Source: Alkalimonas mucilaginosa
GTDB taxonomy: Bacteria > Pseudomonadota > Gammaproteobacteria > Enterobacterales > Alteromonadaceae
Direction of reading: 5' to 3'
NCBI RefSeq assembly: GCF_036327005.1
Contig: NZ_JAUGZK010000016.1
Location: forward strand, 21,264 to 85,263
Length of the DNA: 64,000 nt
Below, piece by piece: positions 54,234-61,832 of the stretch. The translations under genes and the position numbers were made by a program. The notes under the pieces were generated by a model. It ran no database searches and was not told where the DNA came from. It was given only the letters and a program-made list of their open reading frames with translations. Each line of letters starts with the position of its first letter. Position 1 is the stretch's first letter.

Positions 54234-54707
54234 ATGAAACAACTCGTTTATGGAGCCATGTTACTGGCTGCTATGCCGGCATTGGCAGATGAAAAGGCGA
54301 AACTGGCTGAAATCTGTGACATTAGCTGGGCAGCTTACAATAACCAGGATATAAATTTGCTGCGCCCTTTTTTGGAGCTGAAAATTGAGAAAAGAACACC
54401 GGCCGACTGGACGGCAGAACAAAAAACGGCTGCACTTGAAGGATTGTTAGAGAACATTGTAAATAAACACCAAGGTTACTGGGCAAAGTATGGACATGTG
54501 AGCTATGAAATAACGCGAATACGCATCCTGGACAAAGCGGATATTCCTAGACAATACAGCAGTTACCCTATAGAGCGTTATGCGAGGATTACATACTTGG
54601 GTTATAGCACTGATACGCCAACAAAACGCATCAGCACCGGCTGCACATTTTTCGATTTGGATGGTAATGGAAGCTGGATGCTAGATACCCCTGCTATTGC
54701 TATGTGA
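54234..54707 (+). CDS. Small secreted protein paired with giant lipoprotein 2
   Basis: A 157-residue exported protein (signal MKQLVYGAMLLAAMPALA). ATG 54234 follows GGAG. The layout matches the 49658 protein: an early Cys in LAEICDISWAAYNNQDINLL, a helix TAALEGLLENIVNKHQGYW, beta strands, and a late Cys in STGCTFFDLDGNGSWML. Identity is low but the two-Cys frame and the gene order are kept, so I treat the two as a duplicated pair. Function unknown. Confidence 0.75.
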   Translation: MKQLVYGAMLLAAMPALADEKAKLAEICDISWAAYNNQDINLLRPFLELKIEKRTPADWTAEQKTAALEGLLENIVNKHQGYWAKYGHVSYEITRIRILDKADIPRQYSSYPIERYARITYLGYSTDTPTKRISTGCTFFDLDGNGSWMLDTPAIAM

Positions 54708-54739
54708 AAATGCACAGCAGTCTTGCTAAAGGCTTGCTA

Positions 54740-54832
54740 GCGCAGTGTATTGGTCAGGCTTTAGTCGTTATTACGCCGAAAAGCCTGCTCCAAGGGATCT
54801 GTTGCGCTGTTTGCATCGCGCTGTTGCGGCAT
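54740..54832 (-). pseudogene. Decayed N-terminal fragment of a DUF3137 gene
   Basis: Reading from the ATG at 54832 gives MPQQRDANSATDPLEQAFRR, then NND and a stop at 54763-54761, then SLTNTLR and a second stop. The intact gene at 57074-58150 begins MPQANSVDDPLEQAFRRNND, then QSLTNALL, so the first stop is a CAA-to-TAA change. The homology is lost soon after. It sits 43 bp downstream of the last DUF3592 gene, exactly where the next DUF3137 gene of the array would start. Confidence 0.8.
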
Positions 54833-54875
54833 TAAGGTTTCTTTGCCGTTATCATTCTTATGCTGTTTGCAGGCC

Positions 54876-55388
54876 CTAAGTTGTCATAAGGATAAAAAGT
54901 GCCAGTAAACCAAAAAGGTAAGTCGGAATAAGTAGCAACAGCCTGGTATCCAGGGTCGTCTGGCTGCATTTTTTTGCGGACGGCATCAGTCGCCGGATTA
55001 AGATCAGCGAAAAACTTATCACTGCACTGCCATAGAAAAGTATGTCCCTCAAAATCCTCTGCCAGTTTATGAGCATGGCTTGCGTTGGCTCCGAGGTGTT
55101 ATAGCGTATAGGCAGTGGGTCGCCTGTTTGATAATCCCTGTAATAAGCAGCTTGACTGCTAAACCTTTGTTGCAGTCTTTGCCCGTCCGCTGTTTCAAAG
55201 GCCACGGTCAATTCAATAGTACAACCTTTGCCGCTAGGGCTACGACAACCGCTTTCCAGCACCCTGCTGGTAATCACTCCGCTAGCAGTTTCGCCTTGGG
55301 TAAGAAAGCTGACCGAGCTTTTTGCTGTCGACAGCGCAGCATACCAAAAAGGGATCGCCAGCATCAGAAACAACAGGATACGCTTCAT
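54876..55388 (-). CDS. DUF3592 membrane protein, array copy 1
   Basis: A 170-residue protein with one N-terminal helix (ILLFLMLAIPFWYAALS), a soluble domain (ETASGVITSRVLESGCRSPS, DPLPIRYNTSEPTQAML) and two C-terminal helices (DILFYGSAVISFSLILI and LLLLIPTYLFGLLALFIL), the DUF3592 arrangement. The DPLPIRYN-type motif is the family hallmark. ATG 55388 overlaps the stop of the DUF3137 gene upstream by 4 bp. Function unknown; it probably acts with DUF3137 in the inner membrane. Confidence 0.8.
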   Translation of the reverse strand: MKRILLFLMLAIPFWYAALSTAKSSVSFLTQGETASGVITSRVLESGCRSPSGKGCTIELTVAFETADGQRLQQRFSSQAAYYRDYQTGDPLPIRYNTSEPTQAMLINWQRILRDILFYGSAVISFSLILIRRLMPSAKKCSQTTLDTRLLLLIPTYLFGLLALFILMTT

Positions 55389-56497
55389 TTTATTTCCTCG
55401 GGGCGGGCGGGCAAGCTCGAAAACTGTCCCAGCAAGGTATCCATTAAGGCAAAAAGCTGCTCCAGCTCCTGGATGCAAGGCTGGCCTGCCAAACAGCTGG
55501 CAATAGGCGTATCAAGCGCCAAAGGGCTGGCAAAGCGCAGCCCTGGGATCAGCAGTATCAGGCTGGAGCCTTCCAAATGTGCATGCACAGGGCTTAAGCT
55601 GTTTGGACTGATGCTGCTAAGTCGTTCCATCACCGCAGGTGTCAGCCAGGCTCTGGCCGCCACCTGGTCGGTACTTTCGACCCGAAAGCGGTCACTAAAC
55701 CGGCTTTGCTCCAAGTGCACCTGAGCTGCGCTGGCTAAAGGGCAGGCCAGGTTTAAAGTGGTGATGCCTTGAAAGTTTTGGGGCAGCTGTAGGATTAGCA
55801 TATGGCCCTCAAAGTGCACCGTAGTTCCTTTTTGTTTATGGGGGCCATACAACTTAACCTGTTCCAGCTCCCAGTCGCAGCCGCGGTAGTTCCCATGAAA
55901 GTAGTTGGCTTGCTCGGTCTGGCGGATTCTCAGGTTAAGGTGGCGGGTACCAAAGTACAGCCGGGTTTGAAAGCGGCTTAGCGCAATGCTTTGCCCGGCC
56001 TGGTAATGAAAACTGCCATATTTGCTGCCAATGGCAGGCAATAAGTAGGTAAGAAACTGATGATTTAAGCGGGCATAGCCGGGCAGGATCCCTTCATCTA
56101 ACATATGTTTTGGCAAATGAAACCAGCACCAGAGCAGCAAAATAACAATAACCACTGTCCCCGCGCCATGAGCGAACAAAAGCATGCACACCAGGCTAAA
56201 GATGGCTAACACGGGAAAAGCGACCTTGCGGATGGGCCAGCAGTTGCGTACCAGTTGCTGGCGCTGCTGTTCCAGTTGCTGCAATACCTCCTGATGGTTC
56301 TGAGCCAGGTACTGTTCTTGCTCTGGTGAGAGTTCGCTGCTGGTGGGCTTCAAAGCCGGGCGGCGGGCCAGGGCACGGTATAGCCACTGAAGCTCTCCGG
56401 CATACAGAGCTGCTAAAAACCTCCAGCGCTGAGCGCGCGATAGTTTTAACTCTGCAGCCATCGGTTGGCATTGTGTTGTTTCCATCGGATTGCTCAT
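55385..56497 (-). CDS. DUF3137 membrane protein, array copy 1
   Basis: A 370-residue protein with two central helices (FPVLAIFSLVCMLLFAHG and TVVIVILLLWCWFHL) and a large cytoplasmic C-terminal DUF3137 domain: YRGCDWELEQVKLYG, then a filament-like segment VHFEGHMLILQLPQ and RVESTDQVAARAWLTPAVME. Function of the family is not known. About half of the positions look identical to the 58974-60065 copy by eye, pointing to duplication. It is the upstream half of an overlapping pair with DUF3592. Confidence 0.85.
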   Translation of the reverse strand: MSNPMETTQCQPMAAELKLSRAQRWRFLAALYAGELQWLYRALARRPALKPTSSELSPEQEQYLAQNHQEVLQQLEQQRQQLVRNCWPIRKVAFPVLAIFSLVCMLLFAHGAGTVVIVILLLWCWFHLPKHMLDEGILPGYARLNHQFLTYLLPAIGSKYGSFHYQAGQSIALSRFQTRLYFGTRHLNLRIRQTEQANYFHGNYRGCDWELEQVKLYGPHKQKGTTVHFEGHMLILQLPQNFQGITTLNLACPLASAAQVHLEQSRFSDRFRVESTDQVAARAWLTPAVMERLSSISPNSLSPVHAHLEGSSLILLIPGLRFASPLALDTPIASCLAGQPCIQELEQLFALMDTLLGQFSSLPARPEEIK

Positions 56498-56531
56498 GGT
56501 ACTTTGTTTATTTCCAAGTTATCAGAAAAAC

Positions 56532-57077
56532 TTACAGCATCATCACCAAAAATCCTGCCAGCAACAGCAAAACACCCGCTATCAGGCAAAGGCTTTTATT
56601 TTCTTTGACTTGCCGGGATGATTGGGCTGGTTCTTGCCAAAATCGCCGGATGCAAAGCAGGGTCAAGCCAATAGCAAAAAGTAATGATGCAACGCCTTCC
56701 GCCCAGAGGGTACTGAACTCCTGTACTACGGCCTGTTCCGGTTGCTGTGTTTTATAGCGTACCTGAATGGTGTTACCTTTATCCCAGATACTGGTAAACC
56801 GTCGTCGATCGAATGCTTGCTCAATGTGTTGACCATTAGCTGTGCTGTAGCGGATCACTGGTTTGCTGGTTAGCTTTCTGTTTCGTCGATAGACGGCACT
56901 GCCCTCAATCTGGACATCAATAATCACACCTAGGCTGACTTCGGTATCTCGAACATCCGCTAGGCTGGATGCAAGCTGTTTCATCGTCATGTTCCAGCAG
57001 AGTATGGTAAGCAACAGCAAGATGGTGCTAAGTGCAGTTCTGGTACTGAATACACTGGGTTGAGACAAGGTTTTCAT
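56532..57077 (-). CDS. DUF3592 membrane protein, array copy 2
   Basis: A 181-residue DUF3592 protein: N-terminal helix TALSTILLLLTILCWNM, soluble domain with KPVIRYSTANGQHIEQAFDR and GNTIQVRYKTQQPEQAV, then two helices (VASLLFAIGLTLLCI and LIAGVLLLLAGFLVMML). The domain pattern matches the 58480 copy (KPIVRYTITSGQTLEQVISR). It overlaps the upstream DUF3137 gene by 4 bp. Confidence 0.82.
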   Translation of the reverse strand: MKTLSQPSVFSTRTALSTILLLLTILCWNMTMKQLASSLADVRDTEVSLGVIIDVQIEGSAVYRRNRKLTSKPVIRYSTANGQHIEQAFDRRRFTSIWDKGNTIQVRYKTQQPEQAVVQEFSTLWAEGVASLLFAIGLTLLCIRRFWQEPAQSSRQVKENKSLCLIAGVLLLLAGFLVMML

Positions 57078-58150
57078 CTAGGTTGCTCCGGCCTTGTAGG
57101 AAATTGTTTTAACATGGCGTCCAGCAGCAAATACAGCTGCTGCACTTCTTTTAACAGGGGAACATCGGCCAGGTTGTGCGTGATGGGGGTATTGATGTCC
57201 AAAGGGCTGGCAAAAGCCATGCCTGGCAGCAACAGCAATAAAGTTGAGCCCTCTAAATGGGCTCTCATGATACCGGGGCACAAGGTTCGAATGTGTGTCA
57301 GCCGCTCCATCACGGCAGGGGTAAGCCAGGCTCTGGCAGCAATCTGATCGGTACTTTCAACCCGGGTTGTTTCAGTGAAATGGCTTTTCTCCAGGTGTAC
57401 CCTGGATGCACCGGGCGCGGTGCAAAACATATTTAAGGTGGTGGTACCGGCAAAGCTTTGCGGTAACTGCACCAGCAGTATATGACCACGGAATAAAGTT
57501 TGCTGTTTGTGATTGTAAAATCGCACTTGTTGCAGCACCCAGGGGCAGTCACGATAGTGCCCATAAAAATGATCGCTTTGCTCTATTCTGCGAATAACTT
57601 GAGACACTTGAATATGGCTGGTGCCAAAATGCAGCTGTTTTTTCAGATGGTCCAGCGCCATAGCTCCTTGGCGTTGATACCGAATATCCCCGAAGTTGTG
57701 CAGCACTGCCGGTAGCAAGGTACTGCGGTAGTCATTATCAAGTGCTTGATAGTCGTCCAGCAGTGTTTCTTTCACCACTTGGCGTGGTATGAAAATCCAG
57801 GCCGCCAGTAAGACCAGCAGCGTGGTCGGGAGTGGGCTTGTGCTTTGAAAAGCCACTACGGCAAGTAACAGGCTGATGATCAGCAAGCCTGGGAAACAAA
57901 ACATGCGAAGAGGGCGGGTTGAAAGTAGCAGCTGTTGGCGCTGCTGCTCCAGCCGGGTTATGTCTTTACTGCAAATAGCGGGCAGTTGCTCTGTTAACGT
58001 GGCGTCGGCGTTTGACCGAGCTTTTTTAAAGCGCAGTTTGCCAAAGAATCGTTTGTATTCTGTTTTCAGCAGCGCATTGGTCAGGCTTTGGTCGTTATTT
58101 CGCCGAAAAGCCTGTTCCAGAGGATCATCCACACTGTTTGCTTGGGGCAT
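57074..58150 (-). CDS. DUF3137 membrane protein, array copy 2
   Basis: A 358-residue DUF3137 protein with helices CFPGLLIISLLLAVVAF and LPTTLLVLLAAWIFI and the domain blocks YRDCPWVLQQVRFYN, LFRGHILLVQLPQSF and RVESTDQIAARAWLTPAVME. Its N-terminus (MPQANSVDDPLEQAFRRNND) differs from the other two copies, and matches the decayed fragment at 54832. A short ORF ends 1 codon before it (TAAATG), so its translation may be coupled to that ORF; GGGGAG provides a ribosome site. Confidence 0.85.
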   Translation of the reverse strand: MPQANSVDDPLEQAFRRNNDQSLTNALLKTEYKRFFGKLRFKKARSNADATLTEQLPAICSKDITRLEQQRQQLLLSTRPLRMFCFPGLLIISLLLAVVAFQSTSPLPTTLLVLLAAWIFIPRQVVKETLLDDYQALDNDYRSTLLPAVLHNFGDIRYQRQGAMALDHLKKQLHFGTSHIQVSQVIRRIEQSDHFYGHYRDCPWVLQQVRFYNHKQQTLFRGHILLVQLPQSFAGTTTLNMFCTAPGASRVHLEKSHFTETTRVESTDQIAARAWLTPAVMERLTHIRTLCPGIMRAHLEGSTLLLLLPGMAFASPLDINTPITHNLADVPLLKEVQQLYLLLDAMLKQFPTRPEQPR

Positions 58151-58267
58151 TTAGGGCTCCCCGTGGTCATGGCCATTATTGGCTGAAATGCGTTGTAGCT
58201 GCCTCCAGCGCTGAGCACGCTCTGTAGCTGGCAGATGATTTTTGGGGATATCTGTTGGTTCAGTCAT
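58151..58267 (-). CDS. 38-codon N-terminal remnant of a DUF3137 gene, now a leader ORF
   Basis: From ATG 58267 it reads MTEPTDIPKNHLPATERAQR and ends NNGHDHGEP with a stop that abuts the ATG of the next gene. The first 16 residues match the intact copy at 58974-60065 (MTEPTDIPQNHLPATE), and the following RAQRWR matches a segment of the copy at 55385-56497. So it is a recombination remnant that joins pieces of two paralogues. It keeps the duplicated upstream region of the intact gene and may be translated as a coupled leader. Confidence 0.75.
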   Translation of the reverse strand: MTEPTDIPKNHLPATERAQRWRQLQRISANNGHDHGEP

Positions 58268-58416
58268 ATCGGGCTTTTATGGCAGCTCGTAAGCTTGGGG
58301 TTTTTCATGCCGGCAATGTGGCTTTACTTGCGAAGCGCCTGGCCAGCCTTTTCTGGCCAAAGATGATAACGTATTTCATTGCTTGCTGTAAGTAAATTGT
58401 AAGGTTTTGCCAGCAG
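58221..58416. repeat. Duplicated segment, copy A (promoter region and 5' coding end)
   Basis: This 196-bp stretch matches 60019-60213 with only a handful of differences (for example CTGGCC against CTGACC). It contains the first codons of the remnant ORF and the whole upstream non-coding block, so it places a copy of the array promoter in the middle of the array. Confidence 0.88.
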
Positions 58417-58479
58417 GAGCTGTGATTGGCAGGCTTTATATTTTAAACGGCTTAACCGCCACATATTCAGCAGCCGGAG

Positions 58480-58974
58480 TTATCCCCGCCAGATGGCACT
58501 AAGTGCAGAAAACATAAAGCAATAATAAGCCGGAACGAGCAACAACAACGTTAGATTTTTTAGCTTCTGATTTCTGGCACTTGCAGGCAACAGCAGGCGT
58601 CTTATCCACAGTAAGGTAAAGCCTGCGGCAGCTGCACCAAACACGATTACCGCTGACCAGAGATCACTCCATGCAGCACTTTTAACTGAGGAGGGCTCCT
58701 CCGGATTGTAGAGCACTGGTATGGTAGAGCCTTTATCCCATGGCGTTGTGTAGCGCTTGCGAGAAATAACTTGCTCCAGAGTTTGTCCTGATGTGATTGT
58801 GTAACGGACGATTGGCTTTGTATTGCACTGGCGACAATCATGCCTTTTCTCTAAACCTGTAATGATCGCATCGACTGCCTGGCCTGTTGTGCGTAGCTTT
58901 ACAGTCTGATTCAGCGACATGGCAAAGCCATACCACAAAGCTATGGCCATAAACAGGTAAATAAGGGTTCGCAT
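58480..58974 (-). CDS. DUF3592 membrane protein, array copy 3
   Basis: A 164-residue protein: N-terminal helix TLIYLFMAIALWYGFAMSL, a soluble domain with HDCRQCNTKPIVRYTITSGQ (a C-x-x-C pair that other copies lack) and GSTIPVLYNPEEPSSV, and C-terminal helices (IVFGAAAAGFTLLWI and LLLLVPAYYCFMFSAL). Start overlaps the DUF3137 stop by one base (TAATG). Typical DUF3592 partner in the same order as the other two pairs. Confidence 0.82.
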   Translation of the reverse strand: MRTLIYLFMAIALWYGFAMSLNQTVKLRTTGQAVDAIITGLEKRHDCRQCNTKPIVRYTITSGQTLEQVISRKRYTTPWDKGSTIPVLYNPEEPSSVKSAAWSDLWSAVIVFGAAAAGFTLLWIRRLLLPASARNQKLKNLTLLLLVPAYYCFMFSALSAIWRG

Positions 58975-60065
58975 TAGCTATCCTTTTGTGCTGAATGGGG
59001 TTCATGTGGAAACTGAGCCAATAAGGTATCCATTAAGGCAAAAAGCTGCGCCAGCTCCTGGATAAAAGGCTGACCTGCCAGACAGCTGCTGATGGGAGTA
59101 TTGATATCGAGCGGACTGGCAAATTCAAGTCCCGGTAGTAGCAATAGCAAGCTGGAACCCTCCAAATAGGCATGCATAGTCCCAGCGCAAAGGCGGTTTA
59201 TTTCGGTAAATCGCTCCATGACCGCGGGGGTTAACCAGGCCCTTGCTGCAATTTGGTTGGTGCTGTCCACCCAGAATGTATCGGTAAAATGACTTTGCTC
59301 CAGGTGCACCCGGGCCGAGCTGGTTAGAGGGGATGCCAAATTCAGCGTGGTGATGCCATCAAAACTACGGGGTAAATTGAACCACATCATATGCCCCTTA
59401 AAGAGCACTTCAGCCCCCGAACCATACAGACAAACCTGCTCCAGCTCCCAATCGCAGCCCCGGTAAGTACCTTGGAAATAATAATCTTGCTCGGCAGAGC
59501 GAATACTTCTAGCCAGATGGCGGCTGGTGCCAAAGTACAATTTGTTTTGATAGCGGTTAAGAGCAATGCTTTGCTTTGGGTGGTAATAAAAGCGGCCATA
59601 GTGACGACCAAAAGCAGGCAGTAAGCGGGTAAGAAACTGGTGGTTTAGGCGGTTGTAGTCTGGTAGCGGACCTTCCTGCAGCATCTTGGCACAGAGGTTG
59701 AGCCAGCACAGTGGCAACAAGATCAACAGGATGCTAAAAGTCTCGTGCAGAAATGGCAAGCAGGCGATAACTACAATAAAAATGGATGGAATGGCTACCT
59801 TGCGAATCGGCCAGCAATTTTTAATCAGTTGTTTGCGTTGCTGCTCCAGCTTTGCGAGTTCAGCGTGATAATCGCTTGCTAGTGTCTGCTCAAGTCCTGC
59901 CGGGAGCTGATGGATTTGTGTGGTTGGTGCATGCTGCTTGAGGAGCGAATAGGGCATGAAGATTGCCTTACCTAAAGCCTGCATGAGTTTTAACTGCTTA
60001 ATAAGCGACAGCTTTGGTTCTGTAGCTGGCAGATGGTTTTGGGGGATATCTGTTGGTTCAGTCAT
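58974..60065 (-). CDS. DUF3137 membrane protein, array copy 3
   Basis: A 363-residue DUF3137 protein, the first gene of the array. Helices VAIPSIFIVVIACLPFL and FSILLILLPLCWLNL; domain blocks YRGCDWELEQVCLYG, LFKGHMMWFNLPRSF and WVDSTNQIAARAWLTPAVME. DNA-level identity with the 55385 copy is obvious around 59023-59087, suggesting recent duplication or gene conversion. The upstream region 60066-60213 is repeated inside the array at 58268-58416. Confidence 0.86.
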   Translation of the reverse strand: MTEPTDIPQNHLPATEPKLSLIKQLKLMQALGKAIFMPYSLLKQHAPTTQIHQLPAGLEQTLASDYHAELAKLEQQRKQLIKNCWPIRKVAIPSIFIVVIACLPFLHETFSILLILLPLCWLNLCAKMLQEGPLPDYNRLNHQFLTRLLPAFGRHYGRFYYHPKQSIALNRYQNKLYFGTSRHLARSIRSAEQDYYFQGTYRGCDWELEQVCLYGSGAEVLFKGHMMWFNLPRSFDGITTLNLASPLTSSARVHLEQSHFTDTFWVDSTNQIAARAWLTPAVMERFTEINRLCAGTMHAYLEGSSLLLLLPGLEFASPLDINTPISSCLAGQPFIQELAQLFALMDTLLAQFPHEPHSAQKDS

Positions 60066-60213
60066 ATCGGGCTTTTATGGCAGCTCGTAAGCTTGGGTTT
60101 TTCATGCCGGCAATGTGGCTTTACTTGCGAAGCGCCTGGCCAGCCTTTTCTGACCAAAGATGATAACGTATTTCATTGCTTGCTGTAAGTAAATTGTAAG
60201 GTTTTGCCAGCAG
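60019..60213. repeat. Duplicated segment, copy B (upstream of the array)
   Basis: Near-identical partner of 58221-58416. Its right boundary (60213) abuts the open frame of the zincin-like toxin module, so the duplication junction coincides with the missing 5' end of that gene. A weak minus-strand promoter (TTTACT, 17 bp, TACGTT) may be included. Confidence 0.88.
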
Positions 60214-60219
60214 CTGAGG

Positions 60220-61317
60220 TTGGCATTAGGTTGCCCATTAAACCATGAGGTCGCGGGTCAAGGCTCCGCATCTTCCATAGCCAGGGCGAGAAGAGCTGCA
60301 GACAATGCAGTGATTGCCGCGGCAGAGCCAAGAGGCTTAGGCAATTACAACAGTGCAGAGCCTGGAATACCAGGGGGAGGCTGGGGCAGTGGCCCGGGCG
60401 TAGGCTCAGGCGGTGGAAGTGGAGGGGGCTCAGGTGGCGGAGATGGTTCAGGTGGTGGAGATGGTTCAGGTGGTGGAGATGGTTCAGGTGGTGGCGCTGT
60501 AGGAGGCGGCTGGGGCAGTGGTCCCGGAGGAGGAGCCGGCGGTGGTTGGTTTTTACCACCTGGTGGCGGTGGCGGCATGTGCCCAATCAGCCCGGTCAGA
60601 GCCGCCCAAAAGGCTTCGGGGACGAACTATGTGTGGGCAGCTCCCAAAGAGCCTGTGACCCAGTATGTGTGGGCGGCGCAAAGTGAGGAAGAGTGTCGGG
60701 AGTGGAGTGTTCACAAAGGTTATCCGAGAAATGTTCCTGGCCTGGTATCGCCTTTAATCTCAACAGAGAAAGATACATTTTCTGACAGGGTAACTTTGGC
60801 ATTGCCTGTATTGGGTAAAATGGTCGCTGTGCTATCGGGCGATGGCGCATTATTAAGTACTGAAGATCGCGAGTTGCGTGATCAAATTGCGTACTTTTAT
60901 GGCTTGGAAAACAGTAATGACGCACTTTTTCATGTATTGCAAAGCAATTTGTTACCCTTGATTCATGCCATCGATATTGAGCTTAGAGCGGCAAAGGAGG
61001 ATCCATCAGCGGTGTTTAGGCAAAAAAATGTTGTTGGGCATGATGCCATGCATCAAGATGGCAAAGTTTACCTGAATACCCCATTTTGGGATATGACGGC
61101 CAAATACCAAGCGTCAACTATTGTGCATGAATTTTCTCATAAGATAGGTATGGACCATGATGGTCGTTACACGTTGCCGCAGGCAAGAGTGTATGTCGAG
61201 AGTCGTCGCGTAGCCGTATTCAGTATCCCTCCTTGGGAAACCGGGCGAGAGAGCAAGCTTATAAAAAACATTCAGGATACATACTTTCTCGAGCTGTTGT
61301 TTCTCGAAGTATGGTAG
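60220..61317 (+). CDS. Gly-rich, zincin-like peptidase toxin module without a canonical start
   Basis: The frame is open from 60193 but offers only TTG (60220) or CTG; the first ATG is at 60576, inside the Gly-rich part. So the gene may be 5'-truncated or an orphan toxin tip. Residues 1-45 carry no signal peptide; 46-120 are Gly-rich with DGSGGG repeats; then a short block (SPVRAAQKASGTNYVWAA) seen again at the window end. Near residue 305 is TIVHEFSHKIGMDH, fitting the HExxHxxGxxH zinc-binding pattern of metzincins and toxin zincins. No Met-turn is obvious after it. Two exported proteins follow and may give immunity. The peptidase call is firm on motif and the toxin role is inferred. Confidence 0.65.
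   Translation: MALGCPLNHEVAGQGSASSIARARRAADNAVIAAAEPRGLGNYNSAEPGIPGGGWGSGPGVGSGGGSGGGSGGGDGSGGGDGSGGGDGSGGGAVGGGWGSGPGGGAGGGWFLPPGGGGGMCPISPVRAAQKASGTNYVWAAPKEPVTQYVWAAQSEEECREWSVHKGYPRNVPGLVSPLISTEKDTFSDRVTLALPVLGKMVAVLSGDGALLSTEDRELRDQIAYFYGLENSNDALFHVLQSNLLPLIHAIDIELRAAKEDPSAVFRQKNVVGHDAMHQDGKVYLNTPFWDMTAKYQASTIVHEFSHKIGMDHDGRYTLPQARVYVESRRVAVFSIPPWETGRESKLIKNIQDTYFLELLFLEVW
60442..60495 (+). repeat. Tandem 18-bp repeat, three copies
   Basis: GATGGTTCAGGTGGTGGA occurs three times in tandem (60442, 60460, 60478; the last copy ends in C), encoding DGSGGG units within the Gly-rich linker. Copy number could vary by slippage and change linker length. Confidence 0.9.
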
Positions 61318-61325
61318 GAGTTAAC

Positions 61326-61832
61326 ATGCGAATTAGCGGTGTTTTACTTATGCTGTTTGCCTCAGTCGCTGCAGCTTACAATGATGATTTACCTATACTG
61401 GAAAATGTTGTCGATATTAAACTGGAGGTAACTTGTCAGCGACCTTATATAGCGATAGTACACTTTTACAACCGTTCAGCGGAGCCTATAAGGTTATCAA
61501 GGGCTTATGTTGACTCTGCTGGGTATTGGAATGATTATGACGTTACAATTAGCCTTGGAAAGGATATTGCAAAACGCAAGATGACCAATAGTTTGCATTA
61601 CCGAAGTCGTGTATTGGAGGACATCAGTGTGGTGCTGCCTGCAGGTGGGGTACTCAAAAGCATCATGAATTTGGAGCAGCGTTATGTGATTCCAGAGTCG
61701 GGTTTTAAAACTGTCAGATACAGCGCCTTATGGTATGGCGTTATTTTAGCTGATGGCAGTATGCGTCACGTGAGGGTTGAGTCTGATGCGTTTATATTTG
61801 ATGACCATTGCATCAGGGAGCAACTTCAATGA
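61326..61832 (+). CDS. Exported Ig-like protein, candidate immunity protein 1
   Basis: A 168-residue secreted protein (signal MRISGVLLMLFASVAAA). I chose ATG 61326 behind AGGAG. It is beta-rich: VVDIKLEVTCQRPYIAIVHF, then SVVLPAGGVLKSIMNLEQRY, a pattern like Ig-fold protease inhibitors where a PG-type turn precedes a strand. It starts 8 bp after the peptidase module and overlaps the next gene by 4 bp (ATGA). Periplasmic inhibitor of the zincin is the natural guess; there is no family match I can name. Confidence 0.7.
   Translation: MRISGVLLMLFASVAAAYNDDLPILENVVDIKLEVTCQRPYIAIVHFYNRSAEPIRLSRAYVDSAGYWNDYDVTISLGKDIAKRKMTNSLHYRSRVLEDISVVLPAGGVLKSIMNLEQRYVIPESGFKTVRYSALWYGVILADGSMRHVRVESDAFIFDDHCIREQLQ

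Noticed and set aside
60345..60578. 77-residue Pro-rich minus-strand ORF
   Set aside because: It is the mirror of the Gly-rich repeat (GGN reads as NCC = Pro/other); no ribosome site and only present because of the repeat.
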